DNA of 6,964 nucleotides, taken from contig JASHVQ010000207.1 in assembly GCA_030044485.1 (NCBI GenBank), positions 1-6,964 on the forward strand, written 5' to 3'. Each line of letters starts with the position of its first letter. Position 1 is the stretch's first letter. Under the pieces are notes generated by a model, which was not told the DNA's origin, did no database searches, and saw nothing but the letters and a program-made list of their open reading frames with translations. The stretch is from Methylovirgula sp. GTDB lineage: Bacteria > Pseudomonadota > Alphaproteobacteria > Rhizobiales > Beijerinckiaceae. The position numbers and the translations under genes are program-made. This document shows positions 1 to 6,423 of this stretch, in pieces.

Positions 1-1
1 C

Positions 2-58
2 GACGCAAGTCCCATGGGCGGCCTGCGCGCCGAACTGGAACTGCCGACGGCCGCTTGA
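2..58 (+). CDS. C-terminal end of a probable sensor histidine kinase (partial, 5' end outside window)
   Basis: Only the last 18 codons and the TGA stop (56-58) are present. The visible peptide is DASPMGGLRAELELPTAA. The segment GGLRAELELP resembles the last beta strand of the HATPase_c domain of sensor histidine kinases, where a glycine-rich turn is followed by an R-x-x-L-x-LP strand close to the C-terminus. That match is from memory of the family, and the fragment is too short to prove it. Two-component regulator/kinase pairs near cycHJKL are known in rhizobia, which gives weak contextual support. The stop lies 222 bases before the ccmI start, so the two genes need not share a transcript. 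Another short-ended protein is possible. Confidence 0.45.
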   Translation, partial: DASPMGGLRAELELPTAA

Positions 59-66
59 AGCATGAG

Positions 67-85
67 CTTAGGAAAATTTGCTAAG
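67..85. promoter_or_regulatory. 19-base imperfect palindrome downstream of the kinase end, possible operator
   Basis: The sequence CTTAGGAAAATTTGCTAAG is symmetrical about position 76. It has outer arms CTTAG/CTAAG and inner AAA/TTT, with one G-G mismatch on each side. It is A/T-rich in an otherwise GC-rich region and lies 8 bases after the stop of the upstream gene, 195 bases before the ccmI start. It could be a binding site for a dimeric regulator. The TTAG...CTAA ends loosely recall the Irr iron-control element of rhizobia, but the spacing does not match exactly. It could also be a hairpin at the end of the upstream transcript, though no T run follows. Confidence 0.3.
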
Positions 86-151
86 ATACTGGAAAACAAT
101 GTCTTCAATGCCTGATCGTCGCGAGATAGCTTGGCGGATTCCGCACCCGCG

Positions 152-202
152 CCATCTCCCGGCCTCCGGTGAAATGCTTTAGAGCAGGGCGCGGCGAGAT
201 GG
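152..202. repeat. Nested inverted repeat in the ccmI leader
   Basis: A perfect 7-base pair of arms, CCATCTC (152-158) and GAGATGG (196-202), encloses a near-perfect palindrome TGCTTTAGAGCA (175-186; one base from TGCTCTAGAGCA). The inner element resembles short TAGAGCA-type palindromes that I recall as dispersed intergenic repeats in several Hyphomicrobiales genomes. This is recollection, not a search result. GCGAGAT also occurs as a direct copy at 121-127 and 194-200. The structure may be an inserted palindromic unit or a folded leader of the ccm mRNA. I see no open frame with coding character here. Confidence 0.3.
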
Positions 203-270
203 TCCGGCCGGCCGCTACGATAAAGCAACGGGTTGGGTCTATCGGTCGGCTGCCGCGAGGACGCGCTTTC

Positions 271-275
271 GAGGA
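271..275 (+). promoter_or_regulatory. Ribosome binding site fixing the ccmI start
   Basis: GAGGA followed by the five bases ATTTC leads directly into ATG at 281. It decides for this start over an in-frame alternative 48 bases upstream (233), whose extra 16 residues are not membrane-like and would precede the signal anchor. Confidence 0.7.
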
Positions 276-280
276 ATTTC

Positions 281-1363
281 ATGCTCTGGGTCATTTTTGC
301 GCTTTTGACCGGCCTTGCCGTCTTCGCCGTTCTCTGGCCGCTCTCCCGGCCGCTGCGCAAGACCGCGTCGCCCGATGTCGCCTTTTATCGGGCGAAGCTT
401 AAGGAGATCGCCTGGGATGCCGAGCTTGCCGCGCTCTCTCCGCAAGATGCGGAAGCCGCCAAGACGGAGGCGGCGCGCCAGCTCATCGCCGCCTCCGAGA
501 AGGAGGCGCAACCCGCAAAGGCTTCGCCGCTGCGTCCGCGGCTCGTCGCGCTCGGCGCCATTCTCTTCGTCCCGGCCGTGACGCTCGGCCTTTATTCGGC
601 GCTCGGCCATCCCGATTGGCCGGACGAACCGCTCGAAGCGCGTCTCAACGCGCCGCTCGACAGTCTCGACATCAACGCCGCGGTCGCCAGGGTCGAGGCG
701 CATCTTGCCCAACATCCGGAGGACGGGCTCGGCTATGAAGTTCTGGTGCCCGCCTATCTGCATCTGGGGCGCATCGACGACGCGGTTCATGCCGCGCAAA
801 TGGCCTTGCAGAAACTCGGCGAAAGCCCGGAGCGCCTGACCGCCTATGGCGAGACTCTCGTCTTCGCCGACAACGGCATCGTCAGCGAAGAGGCGCGCCG
901 GCTTTTCGCCCGCGCCATCGCCAAGGGCCCCGAGCCGAAGGCATTGTTCTTCCTCGGCCTCGCCGCCTCGCAGGACGGCGACAGGGCGGGTGCGCGCGGC
1001 TATTGGCAAAAGCTCTTGGCGCAATCCCCGGCCGACGCCCCGTGGCGCGGCGATCTCGAAAGCCGGCTGACTTCGCTCGACAATCAAAACGCGGCGCCGG
1101 ATCAAGCGGCCGCCATCGCCGCCCTGCCGCCCGCCGAGCGCGCCGCGGCCATCCGCGCCATGATCGATCGGCTCGCGGCGCGGCTTGCCGAGAACGGCCA
1201 GGACATCGAAGGCTGGCTGCGTTTGGTGCGCGCCTACAAGGTCACCAACCAAGTCGACAAGGCGCGCGCCGCGTTGGCCATGGCGCGGCGCGATTTCGAC
1301 GGCAATGCCGCGGCGATCGCCCGCATCGACGCGCTCGCCCACGAACTCGGGCTCAATTCATGA
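281..1363 (+). CDS. ccmI: Cytochrome c-type biogenesis protein CcmI (CycH)
   Basis: CcmI is the apocytochrome c-binding subunit of the System I haem ligation complex. It works with CcmF and CcmH at the periplasmic face of the inner membrane. The 360-aa product starts at the ATG after GAGGA. A first membrane segment spans residues 2-20. A cytoplasmic helical stretch follows, with the family pattern FYRAKLKEIAWDAELAALS (35-53) and then a QLIA-type helix to about 72. The second membrane segment is about 88-107. The periplasmic part holds TPR-like helices at about 131-180, 205-250 (LFFLGLAASQDGDRAGARGY) and 287-340. Length and two-segment layout fit alphaproteobacterial CcmI; in E. coli the same region is fused to CcmH, here it is a separate gene. 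It is first in the operon and its TGA overlaps the ccmE ATG (ATGA, 1360-1363). No truncation or frameshift is seen. Confidence 0.93.
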   Translation: MLWVIFALLTGLAVFAVLWPLSRPLRKTASPDVAFYRAKLKEIAWDAELAALSPQDAEAAKTEAARQLIAASEKEAQPAKASPLRPRLVALGAILFVPAVTLGLYSALGHPDWPDEPLEARLNAPLDSLDINAAVARVEAHLAQHPEDGLGYEVLVPAYLHLGRIDDAVHAAQMALQKLGESPERLTAYGETLVFADNGIVSEEARRLFARAIAKGPEPKALFFLGLAASQDGDRAGARGYWQKLLAQSPADAPWRGDLESRLTSLDNQNAAPDQAAAIAALPPAERAAAIRAMIDRLAARLAENGQDIEGWLRLVRAYKVTNQVDKARAALAMARRDFDGNAAAIARIDALAHELGLNS

Positions 1364-1821
1364 CACGCAAAAGAAAACGCCTGGCCCTCATTCTTTCCGC
1401 GTTCATCGTTCTCGGCAGCGGGCTGGGACTTGTCCTTTACGCGCTGCGCGACAACATCGTCTTTTTCTACGGGCCGAGCGAAGTTCTGGCCAAGGATCTT
1501 TCGTCCGGTACGCGGATCAGGATCGGCGGACTGGTCGAACAGGGCTCGCTCAGCCATCAGGGCATGACCGTGCATTTCACGGTGACCGACGGCAAGCACG
1601 GCATTCCCGTCACCTACACCGGGCCGCTGCCCGACCTCTTCCGCGAGGGGCAGGGCGTCGTCGCCGAAGGCGTGCTCGATTCGTCCGGCATGACCGCTTC
1701 GACCATTCTCGCCAAGCATGACGAGCGCTATATGCCGCGCGAAGTGGTCGACGCCTTGAAGAAGGCGGGCCGCTGGCAGGAGAATGCCGGGACGGCGACG
1801 GGAATGGGAGGCGGATCGTGA
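1360..1821 (+). CDS. ccmE: Haem chaperone CcmE (CycJ)
   Basis: CcmE is a periplasmic, membrane-anchored haem chaperone. It binds haem covalently after loading by CcmC/CcmD/CcmAB and passes it to CcmF. The product is 153 aa. A basic N-terminus (MTRKRKR) precedes one membrane anchor at about residues 8-28. The anchor is followed by an OB-fold beta domain (about 45-125) with VHFTVTDG and VTYTGPLPDLFREGQGVVAEG. The haem-attachment motif LAKHDERYMP is intact: His120 is the expected covalent ligand and Tyr124 the conserved axial residue. The short Gly/Thr tail is usual for the family. The start ATG overlaps the ccmI stop, has no strong Shine-Dalgarno and is probably translated by coupling. The stop overlaps the ccmF GTG start. 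Confidence 0.96.
   Translation: MTRKRKRLALILSAFIVLGSGLGLVLYALRDNIVFFYGPSEVLAKDLSSGTRIRIGGLVEQGSLSHQGMTVHFTVTDGKHGIPVTYTGPLPDLFREGQGVVAEGVLDSSGMTASTILAKHDERYMPREVVDALKKAGRWQENAGTATGMGGGS
1806..1811 (+). promoter_or_regulatory. Ribosome binding site for the GTG start of ccmF
   Basis: GGGAGG sits 6 bases before GTG 1818-1820, inside the last codons of ccmE. It supports GTG as the ccmF start; the encoded N-terminus (M/V)IVETGHFALVLALALAL is the typical CcmF beginning. Confidence 0.65.
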
Positions 1822-3800
1822 TTGTCGAGACCGGCCATTTCGCGCTCGTGCTGGCGCTGGCGCTGGCGCTCGTCAACGCCGCCGTGCCGCTTTGCGGCGT
1901 CGTCGGCCGCGATCAACGCCTGATGGCGGTTGCGCCTTCGGTCGCGCTCGCCGGATTCTTCCTCGTGGCGCTCGCCTACGCCGCTTTGACCTACGCGCAT
2001 GTGACGTCGGATTTTTCGCTCGTCAACGTCGTGGAGAATTCGCATTCCGCCAAGCCGCTCATCTACAAGATCACCGGAGTCTGGGGCAACCACGAGGGCT
2101 CCATGCTGCTCTGGGTGCTGATCCTGTCGCTCTTCGCCGCGGCGGTGGCGGTCGGCGGCCGGGCCATGCCCGTCGATCTTCACGCCGCGGTGCTTGCCGT
2201 GCAATCCTGGATCGCCGCCGCCTTTCTGCTCTTCATCCTGCTGACTTCCAATCCTTTCGCGCGGCTCGCCAATCCGCCCATCGAAGGCCAGGATTTGAAC
2301 CCGCTGCTCCAGGATCCCGGGCTCGCCATCCATCCGCCGCTGCTCTATCTCGGCTACGTCGGTCTCTCCATCACCTTCTCCTTCGCGGCGGCGGCGCTGA
2401 TCTGCGGGCGCATCGACGCGGTTTGGGCGCGGCTGGTGCGGCCTTGGACGCTGGTCGCCTGGATCTTCCTCACCCTCGGCATCGCGATGGGCTCCTATTG
2501 GGCCTATTACACTTTGGGCTGGGGCGGCTTCTGGTTCTGGGATCCGGTCGAGAACGCCTCGCTCATGCCGTGGATCGCGGCGACCGCGCTCTTGCATTCG
2601 GCAACCGTCATGGAAAAGCGCGAGGCGCTGAAAGTCTGGACGATCTTTCTGGCGATCCTCGCCTTCTCTCTGTCGCTGATCGGCACGTTCATCGTGCGCT
2701 CCGGCGTGCTCACCTCGGTGCACGCCTTCGCCAACGATCCACGCCGCGGCGTGTTCATCCTGGCGATCCTGGTTTTCTTTATCGGCGGTTCGCTGCTGCT
2801 CTTCGCGCTGCGCGCCAATGCCCTGAAGCCGGGCGGTTTCTTCGCGCCGGTTTCGCGCGAAGGCGCGCTGGTGCTCAACAATCTGGTGCTTTCGACGTGC
2901 TGCGCGACGGTGTTCGTCGGCACGCTCTACCCGTTGGCGCTCGAAGCCTTGACGGGCGAGAAAATCTCGGTCGGCGCGCCCTTCTACAACTTGACCTTCG
3001 TGCCGCTCTTTCTGCCGCTCTGTGCTTTGATGCCGATCGCCCAGACCTTGGCCTGGAAACGCGGCGATCTTCTCGGCTCCGCGCAAAGACTTATCTTCGC
3101 CTTCGGCTGCGGGCTTGCCGTCATGCTCGCGCTGTTCGCCTGGCGAGGCGGGCCGTCGATCTCGCTCGTGCTGGCGGGCCTTTCGATCTATCTCATCATC
3201 GGGTCCTTCGCCGATCTTGCGACGCGCATCTTGGGCCGCGCCGCCACGGTCAAAGGCCACCTGTTCGCGCACGCGTTCGGATTGCCGCGCTCGGCCTATG
3301 GCACGGCGCTGGCGCATGCCGGCATTGGGCTCAGTTTGCTGGGGCTTGCGGCGACGGGATGGGGAGCGCAGAAAATTCTCGCCATGAAGCCGGGCGATGT
3401 GGCGAGCGTCGGTCCTTACGACATTGTGCTTCAATCGATCGGTCCGCAGACCGGGCCGAACTATACGGCGACCGTCGCGCATATGGCGATCCGCGCGGGC
3501 GGCGTCGAAATAGGCGACGTCGATCCGGCGGTGCGCTTCTATCCGACGCGGCAGGTGAGCCGCGCCGAGGCCGGCATCAAGACCATCGACTTCGGTCAGA
3601 TCTATACCGGCATCAGCGACGGCGATACGCCGGGCAGCGTCAATGCGCGCCTCTATTGGAAGCCGCTCGTCACCTGCATATGGTTCGGCGCCGTGGTGAT
3701 GGCGCTTGGCGGACTCTGCTCGCTGAGCGACCGCAGGCTCAGGATCGGGGTGGCGCGGCGGGCGCGCAAGCTCGCCGCCGCGCCGCAGGCGGCGGAATGA
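1818..3800 (+). CDS. ccmF: Cytochrome c haem lyase subunit CcmF (CycK)
   Basis: CcmF is a polytopic inner-membrane protein that receives haem from holo-CcmE and, with CcmH and CcmI, ligates it to the CXXCH cysteines of apocytochrome c. The 660-aa product has hydrophobic segments throughout. Family landmarks are WGNHEGSMLLW (89-99), DPGLAIHPPLLYLG (166-179) and the tryptophan-rich WWD signature WGGFWFWDPVENASLMPW (235-252). The four histidines expected in haem handling appear to be present: His172, His260, His302 and His500; matching them to E. coli H173, H261, H303 and H491 is from memory. A soluble loop at about 520-610 precedes the last membrane segment (615-635). Length is normal for the family. 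Translation starts at GTG within the GTGA overlap with ccmE, and the TGA overlaps the ccmH start. Three tandem CTGGCG hexamers (1851-1868) encode part of the first helix. Confidence 0.96.
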   Translation: MIVETGHFALVLALALALVNAAVPLCGVVGRDQRLMAVAPSVALAGFFLVALAYAALTYAHVTSDFSLVNVVENSHSAKPLIYKITGVWGNHEGSMLLWVLILSLFAAAVAVGGRAMPVDLHAAVLAVQSWIAAAFLLFILLTSNPFARLANPPIEGQDLNPLLQDPGLAIHPPLLYLGYVGLSITFSFAAAALICGRIDAVWARLVRPWTLVAWIFLTLGIAMGSYWAYYTLGWGGFWFWDPVENASLMPWIAATALLHSATVMEKREALKVWTIFLAILAFSLSLIGTFIVRSGVLTSVHAFANDPRRGVFILAILVFFIGGSLLLFALRANALKPGGFFAPVSREGALVLNNLVLSTCCATVFVGTLYPLALEALTGEKISVGAPFYNLTFVPLFLPLCALMPIAQTLAWKRGDLLGSAQRLIFAFGCGLAVMLALFAWRGGPSISLVLAGLSIYLIIGSFADLATRILGRAATVKGHLFAHAFGLPRSAYGTALAHAGIGLSLLGLAATGWGAQKILAMKPGDVASVGPYDIVLQSIGPQTGPNYTATVAHMAIRAGGVEIGDVDPAVRFYPTRQVSRAEAGIKTIDFGQIYTGISDGDTPGSVNARLYWKPLVTCIWFGAVVMALGGLCSLSDRRLRIGVARRARKLAAAPQAAE

Positions 3801-4264
3801 TGCGCGCCGTCGCGCTTGCGAGCTTCATTGTGCTCGCCCTCACGCCGAGTTTCGCTTTCGCGGTTACGCCCGCCGAAATGCTTTCCGATCCCAAGCTCGA
3901 AGCGCGCGCCGAGGCGCTTTCGGCGGGGCTGCGCTGCATGGTTTGCCAGAACGAGTCGATCGACGAATCCGACGCCCCGCTCGCCCATGACATCCGCGTT
4001 CTCATCCGGCAAAAAATGCTGGCGGGCGAGAGCGACGCGGAGATCCGCGCCTTTCTTGTCGCCCGCTACGGGGATTTCATTCTACTGAAACCGCCGTGGA
4101 AGGCGGAGACATTTCTTCTGTGGACCGCGCCGTTCCTGCTGCTTCTCACAGGCGCCGGGGCGATCGCCATCGCGGCGAGACAGCGAAAAACCGCCGCACC
4201 TTCGGCTTTAAGCGCCGCCGAGAAGAGCAAGCTCGCCAGCCTCATAGGCGAAGAGAAGGGCTAG
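3797..4264 (+). CDS. ccmH: Cytochrome c maturation thiol oxidoreductase CcmH (CycL)
   Basis: CcmH keeps apocytochrome c cysteines reduced, or forms a mixed disulphide with them, and delivers them to CcmF. The product is 155 aa. It has a cleavable signal peptide (about 1-22, ending SFAFA before VTPAE). The redox motif LRCMVCQN (45-52) has both cysteines, C47 and C50, and is followed by the three-helix domain including [11 protein letters not shown] (90-100). One C-terminal membrane segment lies at about 106-127, with a short basic cytoplasmic tail. This is the short, CycL-type protein, without the C-terminal TPR part found in E. coli CcmH. Two consecutive ATG codons (3797 and 3800) could start it. 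I chose the first because it makes an ATGA overlap with ccmF like the other junctions; the difference is one Met. It is last in the ccm operon, and no degP follows. Confidence 0.94.
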   Translation: MMRAVALASFIVLALTPSFAFAVTPAEMLSDPKLEARAEALSAGLRCMVCQNESIDESDAPLAHDIRVLIRQKMLAGESDAEIRAFLVARYGDFILLKPPWKAETFLLWTAPFLLLLTGAGAIAIAARQRKTAAPSALSAAEKSKLASLIGEEKG

Positions 4265-4301
4265 GCCGCCCATTGCCGGGCCATTCTCGGGCGGCTAGTT
4301 T
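4261..4301 (+). terminator. Hairpin at the end of the ccm operon, probable intrinsic terminator
   Basis: Arm CTAGGCCGCCC (4261-4271) pairs with GGGCGGCTAG (4289-4298). This gives ten base pairs with one bulged G and a 17-base loop, and TTT (4299-4301) follows directly. The left arm includes the ccmH TAG stop. Three preceding G residues (4258-4260) could add G-U pairs with the TTT. The position immediately after the last ccm gene and the stem strength argue for termination, but the T run is short, so it may only attenuate read-through into plsY. Confidence 0.5.
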
Positions 4302-4332
4302 GCGGCACTGGTCAAACCGTCGGCGCTCGCCC

Positions 4333-4935
4333 TTGTCCATCCTTCTCGCCCTTGGCTTCGGCTATCTCTGCGGCTCGATTCCCTTCGGCCTTTTGCTGAC
4401 GCGTCTGGCCGGCACCGCCGATCTGCGCTCGATTGGCTCGGGCAATATCGGGGCGACCAACGTGCTGCGCACAGGCCGCAAGGATTTGGCGCTGGCGACG
4501 CTGCTGCTCGACGCGTTGAAAGGCGCAGCGGCGGTGCTCATCGCAGGCTTTGTCGCGCCGGGCGTCGCCGAGCTCGTCGCCGCCCTCGGCGCATTTCTCG
4601 GGCATGTCTTTCCCGTGTGGCTCAATTTCCGGGGCGGTAAAGGCGTTGCGACCTATCTCGGCTGCCTTTTGGCCCTCGACTGGATGGTCGGCCTCGTCTT
4701 CGTTGCCCTTTGGATCGGGGTTGCCATGGCCACGCGCTATTCCTCGGCGGCGGCCTTGACGGCGAGCGCCGCCACGCCGCTTGCCGCCTTGCTCCTCGGC
4801 CGTCCCGGAGTCGCCGCGCTCTTCTCGCTGCTGACGCTGCTCCTTTGGGTCATGCATCGCGCCAATATCGCACGCCTCGTCAACGGCACAGAGTCGAAGA
4901 TCGGGAGTTCGAGCAAGCTCGGCGAGCGTGCATGA
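4333..4935 (+). CDS. plsY: Acyl-phosphate:glycerol-3-phosphate acyltransferase PlsY
   Basis: PlsY is an inner-membrane enzyme that transfers the acyl group from acyl-phosphate (made by PlsX) to the sn-1 position of glycerol-3-phosphate, the first acylation of phospholipid synthesis. From the chosen TTG the product is 200 aa, the usual length. The N-terminal helix ends in [12 protein letters not shown] (14-25). The three conserved cytoplasmic motifs are present: GSGNIGATN (35-43), [12 protein letters not shown] (99-110) and [17 protein letters not shown] (175-191). No ATG or GTG lies between the ccmH stop and this point. TTG 4333 places SIPFG at the family's usual distance from the N-terminus; TTG 4300 would add [14 protein letters not shown] residues that look non-native. 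No clear Shine-Dalgarno is visible. The TGA overlaps the dprA ATG. Confidence 0.93.
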   Translation: MSILLALGFGYLCGSIPFGLLLTRLAGTADLRSIGSGNIGATNVLRTGRKDLALATLLLDALKGAAAVLIAGFVAPGVAELVAALGAFLGHVFPVWLNFRGGKGVATYLGCLLALDWMVGLVFVALWIGVAMATRYSSAAALTASAATPLAALLLGRPGVAALFSLLTLLLWVMHRANIARLVNGTESKIGSSSKLGERA

Positions 4936-6146
4936 GCGAGACGGGCCTCAAATTCTCGGACGCGCAGCGCCGCGATTGGCTGCGGCTTTGGCGCAGCGAG
5001 TCGGTCGGGCCGCGCACGTTCCGAATTTTAATCAACCGCTTCGGCAGCGCGCGCGCGGCGCTCGAAGCTCTGCCGCGGCTTGCGGGTTCGAAGCCGGTCA
5101 GGATCGCGACGCCCGAAGAGGTCGAACGCGAGTTGGCGCTCGCAGCAGCCTGCGGGGCGCGCTTCATTGTCTTGGGCGAAGAAGACTATCCCGTACTGCT
5201 GCGCAAGATCGACACCGCCCCGCCGGTCGTCGCGGTGCGCGGCGACGTGGCCGTCTTCAAGCGACCGGCCGTGGCCATCGTCGGGTCGCGCAACGCGTCG
5301 GGCGCGGGATTGGCTTTCGCCGAAAGGCTTTCGCGCGGCCTCGCGCAATCGGGCTTCGCCATCGTCTCAGGTCTCGCCCGCGGCATCGACATCCGCGCGC
5401 ATCAGACGGCCCTCGAGACCGGCACGATCGCGGTGCTGGCCGGCGGTCACGACAAGATCTATCCCGCCGAACATGCGGCGATGCTGGCGCGCATGCTCGA
5501 ACATGGTGCGGCGATCAGCGAGATGCCGTTCGGCTGGGAGGCACGGGGCCGCGACTTTCCGCGCCGCAATCGCATCATCGCCGGCCTGGCGCAGGGGACG
5601 GTGATCGTCGAGGCGGCGCGCCGCTCCGGCTCGCTGATTACGGCGCGCTTTGCGGCCGAACAGGGCCGCGAGGTCTTCGCCGTGCCCGGCTCGCCGCTCG
5701 ATCCGCGCGCCGAGGGGACGAACGAACTGATCCGCGAAGGCGCAACTCTGTGCTGCTCGGCGCAAGACGTGATCGACGCTTTGGCGCGGCAGATCGGCGA
5801 TCAACCGCGCTCCGATCTTTTGTCGGACCCCGCGCCCGTTTCGCGGGACGAGCCTTTGTGGGAGGAGCTCGATATGCCCGAGGTCGCCGCCCCGCCCAGC
5901 GTCCCCTCAATGGCCGAGCCAGGCCAGAGGGATTTTGCCGCCGCGCCGCGCGCCGCAAGCGCGGCGGCATGTTCCGAGGCCATGCGGGAGCGCGTCATTT
6001 CGCTCCTCGGGCCTTCGCCCATTTCGGTCGATGAACTGGCGCGCGTCGCCGAAGCTCCGGCGCGCGATGTGCGCTCGATCTTGCTCGAATTGGAACTCGC
6101 CGGGCGTCTCGAACGCCATGGCGGCGACCTCGTCAGCCTCGTCTGA
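4932..6146 (+). CDS. dprA: DNA-processing protein DprA
   Basis: DprA binds incoming single-stranded DNA in the cytoplasm and loads RecA during natural transformation; it is widely kept even in species not known to be competent. The product is 404 aa. An N-terminal helical SAM/HhH-like domain covers about 10-60 ([20 protein letters not shown]). The Rossmann-like DprA domain (about 75-285) contains [10 protein letters not shown] (114-123), [13 protein letters not shown] (145-157), [14 protein letters not shown] (209-222), RRSGSLITA (230-238) and [19 protein letters not shown] (246-264). An Ala/Pro-rich linker (about 290-348) leads to a C-terminal winged-helix domain (350-404, [21 protein letters not shown]). 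The ATG overlaps the plsY stop (ATGA, 4932-4935), so the two are probably co-translated. All core motifs are intact. The usual topA neighbour is absent downstream. Confidence 0.95.
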   Translation: MSETGLKFSDAQRRDWLRLWRSESVGPRTFRILINRFGSARAALEALPRLAGSKPVRIATPEEVERELALAAACGARFIVLGEEDYPVLLRKIDTAPPVVAVRGDVAVFKRPAVAIVGSRNASGAGLAFAERLSRGLAQSGFAIVSGLARGIDIRAHQTALETGTIAVLAGGHDKIYPAEHAAMLARMLEHGAAISEMPFGWEARGRDFPRRNRIIAGLAQGTVIVEAARRSGSLITARFAAEQGREVFAVPGSPLDPRAEGTNELIREGATLCCSAQDVIDALARQIGDQPRSDLLSDPAPVSRDEPLWEELDMPEVAAPPSVPSMAEPGQRDFAAAPRAASAAACSEAMRERVISLLGPSPISVDELARVAEAPARDVRSILLELELAGRLERHGGDLVSLV

Positions 6147-6158
6147 GCCCCGGCTCAG
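6143..6158. terminator. 16-base palindrome shared by two convergent gene ends, possible bidirectional terminator
   Basis: CTGAGCCCCGGCTCAG is a perfect inverted repeat (7-base arms, CC centre; in a real hairpin 6 bp with a CCCG loop). The dprA TGA (6144-6146) lies in the left arm and the TGA of the minus-strand 76-codon gene (6155-6157) in the right arm. It could stop transcription in both directions, but no T tract follows on either strand, so a role as a simple hairpin 3' end is as likely. Confidence 0.35.
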
Positions 6159-6385
6159 GAGCGCGACGAAAGGTGCGACTCGGCCTCCATCCGCGCCATG
6201 TTGAGAAAATAGGTCAGAATCGGCAGGCGCGCGGCGCCGGCGAGGCGGGCGAGTTCGCCGGCCATGTCGGCGATATATTCGGCGGTCTTCGCCGTTTCCT
6301 GCGGATCGCGCCGGAACTTCTCGAGAGCGCGCGGCGCAGAGCGGGGCGGCTTCGCATGGCGGTGCTGAATTTTGGCCGCGCCCAT
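6155..6385 (-). CDS. Small conserved hypothetical protein, helical, unknown function
   Basis: The 76-aa product starts with ATG (6385-6383), and an in-frame TGA lies two codons upstream, so it cannot be longer. Residues 1-26 are basic and probably disordered (K, R and H rich). Residues about 27-70 (DPQETAKTAEYIADMAGELA, then LARLAGAARLPILTYFLNMA) form two predicted amphipathic helices with an alternating Leu/Ile/Met pattern. I recall similar short proteins with an ETA..I..L...LA......L..LL.MA..EA pattern as uncharacterised hypotheticals in many Hyphomicrobiales. No function is known to me and none is inferred. No signal peptide, cysteine pair or DNA-binding motif is visible. It is convergent with dprA (8 bases between stops) and lies 90 bases downstream of aceB on the same strand. 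No good Shine-Dalgarno is seen. Confidence 0.7.
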   Translation of the reverse strand: MGAAKIQHRHAKPPRSAPRALEKFRRDPQETAKTAEYIADMAGELARLAGAARLPILTYFLNMARMEAESHLSSRS

Positions 6386-6423
6386 TGATCAGTCCGGTTG
6401 TAGAAATCCGTAACACACGCGTC

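Noticed and set aside
233..280. Upstream in-frame start for ccmI (16 extra residues)
   Set aside because: It has no ribosome binding site, its residues are not family-like, and ATG 281 is preceded by GAGGA and begins the membrane anchor.
59..280. Sigma-70 promoter for ccmI, including TGCTAAGAT at 79-87 as an extended -10
   Set aside because: No -35 hexamer with acceptable spacing accompanies any candidate -10 in the leader, so no promoter position can be supported.
239..1342. 367-codon open frame on the minus strand opposite ccmI
   Set aside because: It mirrors ccmI almost exactly, has no recognisable domain, and arises from the scarcity of stops at high GC.
1851..1868. Three tandem CTGGCG hexamers at the start of ccmF, possible phase-variable repeat
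   Set aside because: The repeat encodes the conserved LALALAL stretch of the first helix, and six-base units would not shift the frame.
1728..3482. 584-codon open frame on the minus strand opposite ccmE/ccmF, rich in Arg, Glu, Gln and His
   Set aside because: The opposite strand encodes an intact CcmF with all family motifs. The antisense product is low-complexity and typical of the stop-free reverse frame of GC-rich genes.
4096..4332. Longer plsY starting inside ccmH at an in-frame ATG (4096)
   Set aside because: It would overlap most of the ccmH 3' half in another frame and add about 79 Arg-rich residues absent from the PlsY family.
5907..6416. 169-codon minus-strand open frame overlapping the dprA end and the 76-codon gene
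   Set aside because: It overlaps the dprA winged-helix domain antisense and the 76-codon gene in another frame, and its Arg/Ala-rich product has no protein-like pattern.
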